This document shows positions 51,381-62,600 of a stretch of 64,000 nt of DNA, piece after piece. The stretch comes from Cardinalis cardinalis (lineage: Eukaryota > Chordata > Aves > Passeriformes > Cardinalidae), in NCBI GenBank assembly GCA_014549065.1, contig JACDOX010000024.1, positions 3,445,298 through 3,509,297 of the forward strand, read 5' to 3'. The notes under the pieces are model-generated. The model had not been told where the DNA came from. It saw nothing but the letters and a program-made list of their open reading frames with translations, and searched no databases. Positions within the stretch are counted from its first letter, which is position 1. Every line of letters begins with the position of its first letter. The position numbers were made by a program, and so were the translations under genes.

Positions 51381-51830
51381 CTAGGCGGAGTTGGAGGCGC
51401 CGCGGAGCCGCGACCCGTGGGGCGCCGCCAGGTGCTGCTGCTTCTGCCGGGTGGAGCGCACGGCCAGGATGGCCTGGCGGTTCTTGTACTGCACCATCTG
51501 CAGCGTGATCGCCGCGTTCCAGCCCTGCTCCTGTGCGCACCGAAAGTCGATCTCCTTCCCCTCGGCCATCACCACCGTGAAGTACACGTACTTGCCCTTC
51601 CGCTCCACGCAGTCCACCGTCTTCATGTTGGAGAAGTGAAGCTCCTTGATCTTGGCCGCCGGCTCGGCCGGCTGCTGCTGCTGCTGCGGCGGCGGNGGGT
51701 GCTTGGGGGGGATGAGGAGCAGCCCCTCCTCGGTGAGGATACAGCGCTTCTTCTTCCAGAGCTGCAGCAGCCCGTCGCTCCTCTTCTCCAGCATGCCCTC
51801 CTTCACCGCTTTACAGCCGCTCTCCAGCAT
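51381..51830 (-). CDS. PHLDA1: Pleckstrin homology-like domain family A member 1
   Basis: PHLDA1 (TDAG51) is a small cytoplasmic and nuclear protein that binds phosphoinositides weakly through a PH-like fold and modulates apoptosis, Akt signalling and translation; it is an immediate-early gene. The 149-residue product starts MLESGCKAVKEGMLEKRSDG and has one PH-like domain (about residues 11-127) split by a short insert with PPPQQQQQ (46-53), then ELHFSNMKTVDCVERKGKY, the core TVVMAEGKEIDFRC, and the conserved C-terminal end ASNSA. From the matching methionine the human protein is about 260 residues; the difference is a shorter glutamine tract and absence of the long QP/HP repeat tail. The ATG at 51830 has A at -3 and is the first in-frame ATG; a GTG at 51902 upstream is not a credible start. 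The coding region is intronless. One ambiguous base falls in residue 45. Confidence 0.97.
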   Translation of the reverse strand: MLESGCKAVKEGMLEKRSDGLLQLWKKKRCILTEEGLLLIPPKHXPPPQQQQQPAEPAAKIKELHFSNMKTVDCVERKGKYVYFTVVMAEGKEIDFRCAQEQGWNAAITLQMVQYKNRQAILAVRSTRQKQQHLAAPHGSRLRGASNSA

Positions 51831-52139
51831 CCTTCTGGAAGGGTTAGACGGCCTCCGCCCGCAGGGGCTGAGCTCGGGGNGCAGGCGGCACCAGCCGAGC
51901 ACTCTCCGCCGGGCGCCGGCTCCGAGGCGGAGGGCCGGGAGCGCCCCGGCCCGCAGGAAGCGGAGCGGCTGCCGCCCGTGCCGCGGCGTGGCGAGCGGCG
52001 GGCGCTGCCGGTGCGGGCGGCCGGGGTTGTCGGCGGGCTTTTCCCTCCCCTCCCGCTTTTGAATGCGCCTCTCCCACCCCAGAGTGACACCCAGCGGAAA
52101 GAGCGGCTCCTCCCGCCCGCCGGCCGCGGGGAAGCCCAG
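51831..52139 (-). CDS. PHLDA1: Probable conserved N-terminal extension of PHLDA1, non-AUG start proposed
   Basis: The PHLDA1 frame remains open upstream of its ATG to an in-frame TAG at 52317-52319. Within it the minus strand encodes LGFPAAGGREEPLFPLGVT, then LGWERRIQKREGREKP, and later FLRAGALPALRLGAGARR. These resemble, in order, the N-terminal extension of the 401-residue human PHLDA1 as I recall it (LGFPPRCGRQEPPFPLGVT, GWGRWPIQKRREG, LLRVSLLCALRAGG). No ATG occurs in this frame between the upstream stop and 51830. The best-placed candidate start is CTG at 52137-52139 (context GCG CTG GGC, with G at -3 and +4), which would add 103 residues for a 252-residue protein. The coding resemblance is seen; the start codon is inference. 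Ambiguous bases lie at 51880 and 52152. Confidence 0.55.
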
Positions 52140-55100
52140 CGCGGTGAGAGCNGCGGAGCCGGAGGCGCGGCGGGGCCGCCCGCCGGGCGGGGCGGAGCGG
52201 GGCGGGGGCTGCGCTCCCCGCGGCAGCGAGCCCGGCCCGGCTCCCCGCCCCGCGCCCGAGGCTACGGCACAGCACGGCTGCGGAGGGAAGGGGTTCCCCG
52301 CCGCAGCTAACCAGCGCTACNCTAATACAGAGAGATTACCAGGACACGGCAAATGCCCGAAAGCGCTCCTTTGCCTTCCTCGGGGTGTTCCCGCACTATT
52401 TAGTTGAAATGTAGTTCCTCATCCTGCCTCCTTGGGCAAGAGCAATAAAGGGCCCTCTTCTGCCTGTTTTCGATTCAAGCCCAGTAAAAGAGTGCCAGTT
52501 TCCAGCGGAACCCTGATATTTAAGCGATCATCGCTCCATTAAACAAGAGAAAGCCTGAAAGAACCGGTACAAGAGCTTGATTCCCACCCTGGCCTGGGGA
52601 GAAGCAGCTTCAACTGTATATATAAAATAAATCTTTACTTTCTGCAGCAGTTTGAATAATGTCTAAAGAAAGACATCTGTACCACTGCCCTAAGGAAACA
52701 GCAGGACCTCAGCACATGGAAATTGCAAAAGCAGACTAGGGGAAAAAAAAAAACCAACCAAACAAAATCAAGCTGGCAAGCAGCTAGGAGCATTTTTATC
52801 ACTCTGCTTTGCTGCCACACATTTGCTTATTGTTTGGATTATCCTCCGAGGTTAGCTTTTGAATAAATGAGTAGAAAAGTAAAGTGACCTAAGGTTAATA
52901 TGAAACTATTTCATTCTTAATCCTCTGATGTATTAGATGTAAATCAAAATCCCATACAGCTGAATTTGGCTGACAAAGCCAACGTAAACTGAATGCTAGA
53001 AGTTTCATACTATGTCTGAGAGCACTGTTTTTAAACATACATTTATCATGGCCATAAAAAAGCCCTCCTCACATCAATCTTGGCAGCTAGGAAGCAGATC
53101 ATGCTGCAGCATGTGCTGTGTTCTAACAGATTAGAGAAAAAAATCAAGAATGATGATAGCTTCAATGGAGTTTATCTCTGACAANATTTTTAAAAGGATT
53201 TCCTCTTATAATCTTTTCCTCTTGAAGTTCAAAGGTAATTCTGATAAATTGCAGAGGGGTAAACAATTTAAGGCAATAGAAGCAATTAAAATTTAGCTGG
53301 TTTACCCTTTTCAAGGTAACTGGAAAGCANGCAAAGGCAACTTGCCTAGCCATAAATTAGGTGGAAAAGGAAATCAATATCCTAAACCATCCATTTATAT
53401 AAAGAATAGCCCCTTCTCCTTAGAGCTGAATGCATAGACTGTAAGATACAGTTCATTCTCACAACCATTTTGTGCCTATTTTAACAGAGGCACATGCTAA
53501 TTTTCACAAGATCTGAATACCATTCACCAATTGCCTCCACCAGCAGTTCACTGCCATTTGAACTTAAATTCCTTGCACAAATATCTGCATCTCCAGCTGA
53601 TTGTGCAAATACAAGGTTTCTCAAAAACAGCTTGAGCAACGTAAGAGAATTCCTGCCTTTTCACCAGTGTTTTGCACTGATTTCTTTGCTCCTGATGGGC
53701 TCTCTGCTCATGTGACACACAATTTTGAAACTCTCCTACTAAAGCAAACTGGTTAAAATGCACTCACCTATATAGAGCAGCTTAACAAAATACCGAGTTT
53801 ATGTAAGGCATAGGACACTAGGCTAAACCTACAGAAGATCAATTTCTAGCAATTCACCTGTTCAGTTTTGGTTGCTGCTCCACTGCTGTAAGCAAACAGC
53901 CATTTGATTCCAGGTAAATGCACTAACCAGTAGTGAGGAAACTCGCATTTCATTTGAGAGTGCCATGTTACACTGTAACAGCATTCAAAAAACTCTACCC
54001 CCACCCCAAAACACTGCACAGTAACACTTAAGGACATTACACACAACCTGTATCTGTATAATTTAAGGCGAGCTTTTTCTCTTGTTCTCAGTACTGACAG
54101 TAGACTGCAATTAATCATATGAAAAAATGGAGACTAGTGTGAAAGGCCAAATATTTTCATCAAACATACAGGAGAAAGAGACTAAATTCATTCTTCACCT
54201 TTCCATGACAAAGCATTGAATGTCAGATTTTGAACCCAACTCCAAACACTGATGGACATTCTCTGATATACAGACTCACAGCACTCTTTATTCCTGGTGA
54301 AATTCACCTAAGCATGTGGTCAGAAGCAAAGACGCAAAACATCCATTTAAATTTGTACTCTATAAGCCAACAAATATTAACAGCCATTTAAAACACACTA
54401 TGTTTGACCAAAAAATCCAGATCAGTCAAAAGCTACAAGACTAGTGCAAGATGAAATACTGATAGCTCCATGATAAAAGAACAAAATATTGTGCAGAATT
54501 TGCCAGTAAAGGATAACAAACTTTGTTTTCCTAGATGCAAGTCAAAACTGAACTTCTGCAAATGTTTCTTACATTNCTATTTTGAGAAACCACATTCAAC
54601 AGTTAGGCACACTACAGTATCACACTGAGATTTTACTTTACTTTTCTTGAGATACATATTTAAACCACTGCATTTCTATAAAATGCTTCACATCTGCTAC
54701 CATTATTGAAGTTTCAGTAAATACTCGGCAGGTTCTGCAGCCATTCCAGAAATAGTTGATGTGAAGACGCCTCCTACTGTCAAACCTGAAACACTACAGT
54801 CTGAAAATGTGACCTTGGGTGCAGACTTTTCCTGTCAGCAACTCCATCGCACAGACACCTGTATATACCCCTCAGGAAATGAAACATTAATGAAACATTT
54901 ACCATAACTACCAACCACACTGCATCAGGCTTTAGCATTCTCTAAAACCCCTGGCAGTACCAAATAAATAAACTGTAGGCAATTCATCAGCTATTGGCAT
55001 AGCAGCTTCTCCAGCCTGGCTTTTTCAAAGTCCTTTGCACTTCCAAGGCAATGGTTTTCCAACAATACTGCAACTTAAGCTCACACATTGTAGAGAAAAA

Positions 55101-56359
55101 CTAGGCTGTAAAGNAGCTTTTAAGGTTCTCAGATTTGACCACTGCAGTAAAACATGCTATGAGTTCAGAACAGTTTCTCCACTACAGGGCCAATGTAAAT
55201 TTGAGCAATTACTTGCCAACACCTGAGCACACAGAAGCAAAGCTCTAACAGCAAGTTCAGGACTCGAGCCCCTCCTGCAGCTGAAGAGCCAACTTGTGTT
55301 GACAGTACACAGGCTTTAGTCAGACACCTGGGAACACAAGAGCCCTTCTGCCATAGCCTCTCAAACCTTGTGTGCCTGTCCCTGGTGTACACAGGCACAG
55401 AAAAATATGGAATAAATAGCTTATCNGTGCCTGGTGTACCCTGTCTTGTCTGCTTTGCTCACTCTGATTTTCCTACAAAAGCTGAGACGCAGAGCACATG
55501 TGGAACACTACCAGATCTGAGCAAAGGTCTGACAAGAGGCTTTTGAGAGCAATGAGACAAATGCCACGTGGACAAACTTCTACCTCCTCTTGTTAGTGTA
55601 GAGAAGTAAGACTTTAATACTTTCAGTAGATAATTTATGCTCAATTTAGGCAAGCATTACCAATTAAAAGTCAATTATTTCAACATCCTCTTGACATCTT
55701 GTGGGGAACCTCAAACAGGTTACTGAGCAGCTATTTAGGAATGAAAATGGAGATGTGGTTGCAACAACTTCTCTCGCCTGTAAAAGTCTTGGATTAGAGA
55801 AGACCAGATCTGTACAGAAAAAAGCAGAAAGCNCTGTAGAGCTGAGTCTACCTACTCCAACATTCATGTGGGTCTGGACCCAACCTAGCAGACCACCAAG
55901 GCTGTTCATGCTTTCATTATCAGGCTGTCNCTTTTTTACTGCAGGGTGTAGTATTGTGCTTCCTTAAGCTGCTGAGTGTCACAGCACAATCCTCTGCCCA
56001 AAAGAAGGCATTTGGTAAACAACTGCTGCATAGACACCTTTGGAAATAGGAAACCTTTAGCAGAAAAGTTAATCATTCATCTNCATATAAGTTTCCTATC
56101 AATTTCCAAATCAATTTACAACAATGGGCCCTGCAACATAGCGGAAGTTTTGAGTACCAGCTTGAGGGTGAACACATTCATTCTCTCCTCTTTTCTACAT
56201 TCTGCTGGCTTTTTCCACTTGAGAAGCAAACCATGTCAGAATTACAGCTATTAGTTTCAGGAACATCAATTTCAATAACCCAGAGGAGCATTTAAGCTTA
56301 TGAAGCTAGGAGACACTGGTAAGCAGTGTTGCTATGCCCAGGGTTCACATAATCCAAGG

Positions 56360-56420
56360 TAACACTTCTAACTGCACCAAAAAGTAAACTTCTAACACTT
56401 CTAACTCCAAAAAGTAAAAC
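56360..56420. repeat. Imperfect tandem duplication, period 33
   Basis: TAACACTTCTAACTGCACC-type text at 56360 recurs at 56393 as TAACACTTCTAACTCC, each followed by AAAAAGTAAA. A local slippage duplication. Confidence 0.85.
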
Positions 56421-58568
56421 TTTGGAATGCTAAGCTTAAATCTAGGCTCCTTTATTTGAGGATGCTGTATTTTTTTACTTTTTTTAACATNAACAAAGTT
56501 GTATCAGACAGGCAAACTCCTCAATTCTAATCTAATTTAGATTGCTAAAAGCAATTATAAAAGAATTGCAAAGAAGCCTCCTTCTCCATCAAGCATAAGC
56601 CCCGAAACCGTTCCCTGTCATGCAAAGTCTCAATTCTCTCTTCTCTCCTCACCCACCTCTCACTTTTCCCCCCAAAATAATCCTCCCTTCAATACAGCAA
56701 ACAAAACTGGACAGAAGACACTATTTACAGAGGTGTTAAATTATGGTGCATTTCTGCAACTGCTGCCAAAGACAGCANTTTCTATTTCAGTGACACATTT
56801 TCCCAGCCAGAGCCTGTTAACAAGGTAACTTACCCTCCTCAAATATTAAAGGAGGAGATTCTCTACACCTGGTATAAATGAAAAGTGAAAAGAATGAGTC
56901 ACAACACTCCAATCAATGTTGAAAGTTTAATGTTCCTGCTACATACTGCCTTTCAGAACTGCTAAACAAGAGTGTCATTAATAACAAAACTACAGAAAGC
57001 ACCAGAACAGTTTTAATTTAACCAATGCCATAAGAACTGGCACCTCATTTATATTCTTCTTTTTGCTGCAGTCTGGAGAGCACAAGAACTGCTGATTTAG
57101 AACTATCATGTCAATCTGGAGAGAAGCTTACCAAAATCTCTCAATAGGACGTATTCATGACCCTGGATCTTGCAGGCTGCAGGTGTGCATCTAACAACTC
57201 CCCTTTTCAAATATTGTATCCCACTGTATGTTATGAAGGTGTTAAATGAGAAAGTTATCAAAAAGCAAGCCAAATTTGTTAAGTAGTGAATTTTAAAACT
57301 TACAACTTTTAACAGTTNATTTTCTTTTAAAAATACAATTACCAGATGCTGTTAGCAAAAATGGGCTAGATCTAAGTAAGGACTTCAGAGACTTCCCATA
57401 TCCAGATGCATGAACTCCAAAGCCCCATCTTAATGACTTCTCAAGCTCAGAACATACTATCACAGTTTGGTCTCTACATGTCCTCAAGTTTAAACCTAAT
57501 CTTGGGAGATGTTTAGAGAAAAGACCATGTGAAACCCAAACACCTGGCAGGGTCAGGGATAAAGGATAAGCATAAGCATATTCTGATACCACAAAAAACA
57601 CAACCATATCTACTTTAACACATAGCTACTGAGAGTATTTGTTAACCTTTCGTAACTGCTTTTTCTATTCTATGATCTGTGTTACCTAAAAAACCCCTAA
57701 GATCACAGCTTCAATGGTCCTGCTTTACATACAGCTATAGATAATGAGCTCCTTCTCCCAAATCCACAGATACCTGGAGAGNAGAAGCCTGACAGGGATT
57801 TTGAAATGAAGCAGTGTGGTATTTAGGCCTTCAAGGAATTAAAAAGAAAAACCAATAACAAAACTAAAACATTTTAGTCAGAGGACACTAGACTCACAGC
57901 TTCTTGAGGGGGGTTGAGGATTTAGAAGGGCGCTTGGGATAAGCTTCATTCTGTATTACTTACCCTCCAGGGAAGAGANATGCTACAGAAACTTTTCCAT
58001 CAGCCCTATCCTCACATGGTCATTGCCTCCTCCTTGCCCTGCTCTTTAAAAACCTTTATGGCTAAGTGTCTAAGTAGCACAAAAAAACAGTAACTACTGC
58101 AGAAATAGATCAATTTCCAACATGACAGGGACTATTCCCTCCCTGAAAAAGCTATCTACTTGCTTAGAAGATTAGNATATATATTTAGTTGTGTGAAGGA
58201 CAAGACAGCATGAACAATAGTAGCATGCTACTTACTGGAAAAACTCAGAATACATCANTTCATAGCCTCTTTCAGCTCAGTATGTTTAAATACACATCTC
58301 ACCAAGCACCTCNGCTGCTAGGCTAGAGGCAAGGTAAGAATGAGACAAGAAAGATCTTCTAGCCCATGTGTTTCAACTGACAAAAATATCCAATATGGAC
58401 AAAGTATGAACCAGAATNTGCAAACACAAGCACAGTGAACAGAACATTGGGTGAAGAAAGCAGAATTTCTTTGGGTTTGTTTCCTCATAGATGTTTGATA
58501 CAGTGAGGACAAACTAGAATACAGCCATGTGTTGCCAGCACTCCCTTCGGCTGCAGGGCATGCTTTGC

Positions 58569-58829
58569 TCAGGACCACCTAGCTCCATCTACACAGACTG
58601 AAAATCCAAGGCACTTCGCTCCAGATTTCATACTAATAAGCAATGCCTTAGGGTCAGGCACAGCAACACCGAAGTCCTTTATCAGATCTAGCCCCACTTC
58701 TAGGAACTTGTCTTCTCGGAAGTGGCAGTGTGGACCAATCACCGAAACATTGAGCTCAGATTCACAAGTATCACACTGCAAGTGCAAAGTATGGATCAAA
58801 TTTTCCAAACTATTGTGTTTGGTTTTCAA
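58569..58829 (-). other. Unassigned protein-like open frame downstream of NAP1L1
   Basis: I do not recognise the product. The 86-codon frame starts at an ATG at 58829 and ends TGA at 58569. A splice-acceptor-like TTGCACTTGCAG precedes CDTCESELNVSVIGPHCHF, so a real exon might start in phase 0 at 58775. The translated composition is globular-like (for example REDKFLEVGLDLIKDFGVAV), and the segment is richer in GC and CpG than its surroundings. It lies about 125 bases beyond the best NAP1L1 polyadenylation site, on the same strand, so it could be an alternative terminal exon, a gene remnant, or chance. No donor, partner exon or known domain was found. Confidence 0.25.
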
Positions 58830-58954
58830 ATGCTATATAATTTACTTTTCAGTAAGTATCAGCTTTTTTTTTCTAGTGAAACATGAACTGCAGCATGTAA
58901 GATATGCATTACCAGTTTATACATGCAGATACACAAGTAATAAAACAAGACTAG

Positions 58955-59644
58955 CTTCTGAAAATACTAGGCTTTATTCACACCCCTGTGGTAAACAATA
59001 ACCTTAATATGATGACTAGGTTTCTTTTGTAGATCACTATGTCACATAAAATACAAAACCCATAGCATAAACAGGCTGACAGTTATGAATGTTTAATGTG
59101 GTCTCGTNCGGAAATTAAACAAGTTATACTAGTCTTCTCAAGTAGTCAAATTCAAAAATGCATCATCATCTCCGTTAGTACAAGTCACTGCCATCTCTAT
59201 AACAAAGTAATGAAGGCACAGCTAGTGCAAGCAGACTTAAACCCGTTCAGACTACTGGGCTGAAAAAATACTTTGGTTGGTTCTTCAGGAGAGAGTTTTC
59301 TCTAAACAAATATTGGTCTCAGTTAACAGTTCTGATCATCTTCACAGCTGCAGTCTAATAGCTACATGACAAAGACTTCACAAGAACCAAACTATGTAGC
59401 AATGAATTAACATTCATGCTTTAGGGCATTTACTGCATTCTACATATTGGCAGAAAATTATACTGTTAAAATGCTAGGTAGATTGAACCTACATTTTAAA
59501 CTGGTTCTTAAGTGTTCGATTTCTTTTTTTAACAAATTGGTTACTTAATTCTACCAAGATACAAAACATAAGGCTGTAAGTAACTAATAGTTGTGTTTAG
59601 GCTATTACAGTGCAGGTAATCCTCAAGGCCACAGACACACTGCT
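58955..59644 (-). other. NAP1L1: NAP1L1 3'UTR (proximal form)
   Basis: It runs from the stop codon at 59645 to an AATAAA on the minus strand (complement of 58973-58978) followed about 20 bases on by T/GT-rich sequence (TGTTTTATTACTTGTGT), a typical cleavage context. The exact cleavage position, and use of more distal sites, are inferred only. Confidence 0.6.
58973..58978 (-). promoter_or_regulatory. NAP1L1: Polyadenylation signal AATAAA of NAP1L1
   Basis: Canonical hexamer on the minus strand with a downstream T/GT-rich element, about 670 bases after the NAP1L1 stop codon. Confidence 0.6.
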
Positions 59645-59680
59645 TCACTGCTGCTTGCATTCTGCTGGGTTTTGATCCTT
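59645..59680 (-). CDS. NAP1L1: NAP1L1 last coding exon (KDQNPAECKQQ, stop)
   Basis: The acceptor is TTTTTTTTTCAACAG on the minus strand (AG at 59682-59681). Twelve codons including TGA encode the farnesylation signal CKQQ. Confidence 0.95.
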   Translation of the reverse strand, partial: KDQNPAECKQQ

Positions 59681-62600
59681 CTGTTGAAAAAAAAAGGAAA
59701 CACAGTTTAGAGAAACAGTATTTAAGAAAAACTATCCATATTGCTAAGCATGCTTTCTCAAGCTGCAATATTCTTCCAAAGTTCTTGCATCTTATCCCTT
59801 GCATTAATTGTCTAGCATTTGCAACACTGCTGTCATTGGATGCAGCAATATCCACACTGCATTTATTATGGCTGTGTTGGCACATCAGGATACAATCCAG
59901 AACAAAAACCTGTTCAGAACTGTGGTGAAGTACTCTAAAAGACACTGTAACTGGAAAAAGGAGAAGAGTGAGGTGCAGTAACAAACAACCAAGCTCAGAA
60001 GAAGCATGCAGACCCTCTTCACAGTTTGAGACAAAAGAAACTTCCTATGGGTGGTAACAAGAGCATGGCCTTATGCCAGAAGACACTGTACAGCAATGCA
60101 ATGAAATGCTAAATTACAGTTCCTAATGCTCTGGAAGCAACTTTGCAATAAATTCCAGTTTAAAAATTCTAACATGGAAAACTTCTGTTTGTGAAACAGA
60201 CAGCCATTAATATGTCACAGTAATATGGGAATTCAAGCAAGTTTTTGGGAGGGGCAGAGTTCAGTTGCAGGTTTTACTCCACCACCTTCCTTGGTCTGGA
60301 TAGCTATTCTAAGAGCACAGTGCTTCAATAAATTCAGCTGGCTTACAGCCTGAGATCAGCTGGTACACCACTATAGCACCACTACTATCTCTAACCTTTG
60401 AGCAGCTCTCTGAGCCTAGTCTAGCCCTTTCTCAGTTCTGTTTCACTGAGAAAAGCAATCTGAAATNGTGAAAATAAGTCCAACTTGCAGCTGTTTCACT
60501 TGGATTTCAAAACTTTCTTGACTAGGAACCAATTTGAATACACTATAGCAGACCAAACATCACCAAGATGGCTGTACATTTTGATCACAAGTTTGTACCC
60601 TGCCTCTCTATGTACAATGCTAAGATCAATGTAATTTTCTCAACAGTACTTTGATAGTAGCTCAAGCCATTCCTACCGAAAAACACTCATTTGAAATGAC
60701 AAGCCCTTTTTACAGCAGGCATTTTGGAGCACTTCACAGACTTCATGACTGCAACTTTCACCTACCACATCAGANGCTTTCAGGTGGCCAGAGGTACCTT
60801 TCTCTCAGCTATCAAAAAGCTANGAATTGAGTGGCTCGCAATTGTTTTTCCAGCCTGATTAGTGATTTTTCCCTTCTCATGGAATAAGAAAGCTTCCACT
60901 TGCTCTTGGCTGTTCACATTTTAGGACTTGGCTGTAGATGCATTGCTGAACCTTGACTTCTACTACCTCAAACAACGAAAGATTTGCCATCTACCTAACA
61001 TGAAAGAGCGTATTTTGTATTCTGTTGGGAAAACCTGTGCCAGAGCCAGCTTGTAGCAAGTCCCCAAAAACTGAGCTGGATGACACAATTCTCTCCATGT
61101 CCTTACAACCATTTTGCAATGTTCATTAGGCAGCAAATTGGTGCAAGACAAGTTTAGAGAAAACCAAGCCTGACTAACCTCAATGCTCAAAGCCAAAANT
61201 TACTTTTACAAAATGACTCCTGGAGAAAGAACTTTTACAAAGTTTCTCTACCAATTCTACTCTGTCAGAATTAGGCCTGAAACAGCCTCAAAANAAAACA
61301 TGCTCACCCATAGGAACTATTGGTTAAATACTTAATCTAAAATCAAGATTCAACATACATAAAATTTTAAATGTCTCTATGCATACACAAACTTTAAACA
61401 TTCATTTTAATTCCTTACTTTTGGTTCATAATCAGGATCATTTTCTTCATCTGCTTCTTCTTCTCCCTCCTGAAAAAAAACACTTAATATTTCTCTAGCT
61501 TATCCACATTCAGCTTNCGGAGCCATTTTCATGAAAATTAAGATTAAATTGTACCCAGAAATACATCCATTACCACTTTTTGTTATACATATCGTATTAT
61601 GCGTATTATAATGTGTATCTTTTGACATCAGTGGCAGCTTAATTTTTAAGATACCTTGAAGGTTGTCTTAGCTTGGTTTGGGGTTTTTTTGTTGCTATTG
61701 TCTTGCTGGTTGTTTGTTTTGTTTTTTGGGTTTTTTAAATTATTCATCTGAGATCCACCAAACAGTATGTTCTATCTTATTTCAGAAGTAATTCTTAGTG
61801 TCCACAGCACTCAAAAACTAAAGGAACTCTTATTCTAGATGACAAACTACAACAAGTNAACTATTTGAATCAGGGGCATCTGTCATCTTACCTCATCATC
61901 TGCCTCTTCACCTTCTTCATCATACTAGAAAAGAAAATAAATAGTTTTGATAATATCATAAATGCAGCCATCTATAGCTCAGGTAGATGCCAGAGACCAT
62001 TCCATATTGTGATCTTAAGAGAATCATACAATGGTTTGGGGTGGACAGGGCCTCGAGGGTCATCTAGCTCTAACCACCCTGCCATGGGCAGGGAAACGTT
62101 CCACTAGACCAGGTTGCTCAGAGTCTTGTCCAACCTAATCTAAATCTAGTCTCTTTTAATTCGAACCAAGAAGCTCCTGCGTCTGTCAGATTTAAAAACA
62201 CTTTTTGCCTCAGCATGAGCAATGTTNAACTTCCCCTGGTGAGCTCTGGCAGAGCGGACTGCCCCCGTTGCGGGCAGCCCGGGAGGAGCTGATTACCCTG
62301 CGGTACCACTTGGGGACAGCAGGGGCCAGCGGAGCCCAAAGCAACCCATCCTGTCAGTACCTCCCCTCCTCCACAGCCCCAGCCAAGCCTTTGCAACAAG
62401 GGCCAACAGTTTAGATTCTAAACATTTATTTTTAAGACAGCACATATCTAAGCCATCTTAACAGTCAAACTGTCCTTGTTTAGCCGAGGCAGCGACAGAA
62501 AAAATGTTTTATACCTGTATAAAGTTCTGAGGCTTCATGTTTTGACAATTTCAAACTTAAGCTTTTGCAGAACTTGCTTTGATTATTTTGGCATGCTTTG

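Larger units (their letters stand above)
51090..52300. promoter_or_regulatory. PHLDA1: CpG island covering PHLDA1
   Basis: GC content and CpG density rise abruptly at about 51.09 kb and fall at about 52.3 kb, the only large CpG island in the window. It spans the whole PHLDA1 coding region and its 5' part. Sp1-type GC boxes lie at 52185-52195 (GGGCGGGGCGG) and 52198-52208. It marks the likely promoter of the minus-strand gene. Confidence 0.9.
52301..58954. other. Intergenic region between PHLDA1 and NAP1L1
   Basis: No recognised gene. A weak TATA-like CTAAATAG (minus, 52393-52400) lies just beyond the CpG island and might belong to the PHLDA1 promoter. An imperfect 33-base tandem duplication starts at 56360. 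The only protein-like open frame is at 58569-58829 (minus). An AATAAA on the minus strand (complement of TTTATT at 56451-56456) could be an alternative, more distal NAP1L1 polyadenylation site. Confidence 0.55.

Noticed and set aside
51831..51902. GTG at 51902 as the PHLDA1 start
   Set aside because: The codon is GTG, not ATG, with no particular context; the first in-frame ATG is at 51830. It is treated only as part of the possible longer extension.
51078..52310. Long plus-strand open frame over the PHLDA1 CpG island
   Set aside because: It is antisense to PHLDA1 and stays open because GC-rich DNA has few stops; its translation is low-complexity and resembles no family.
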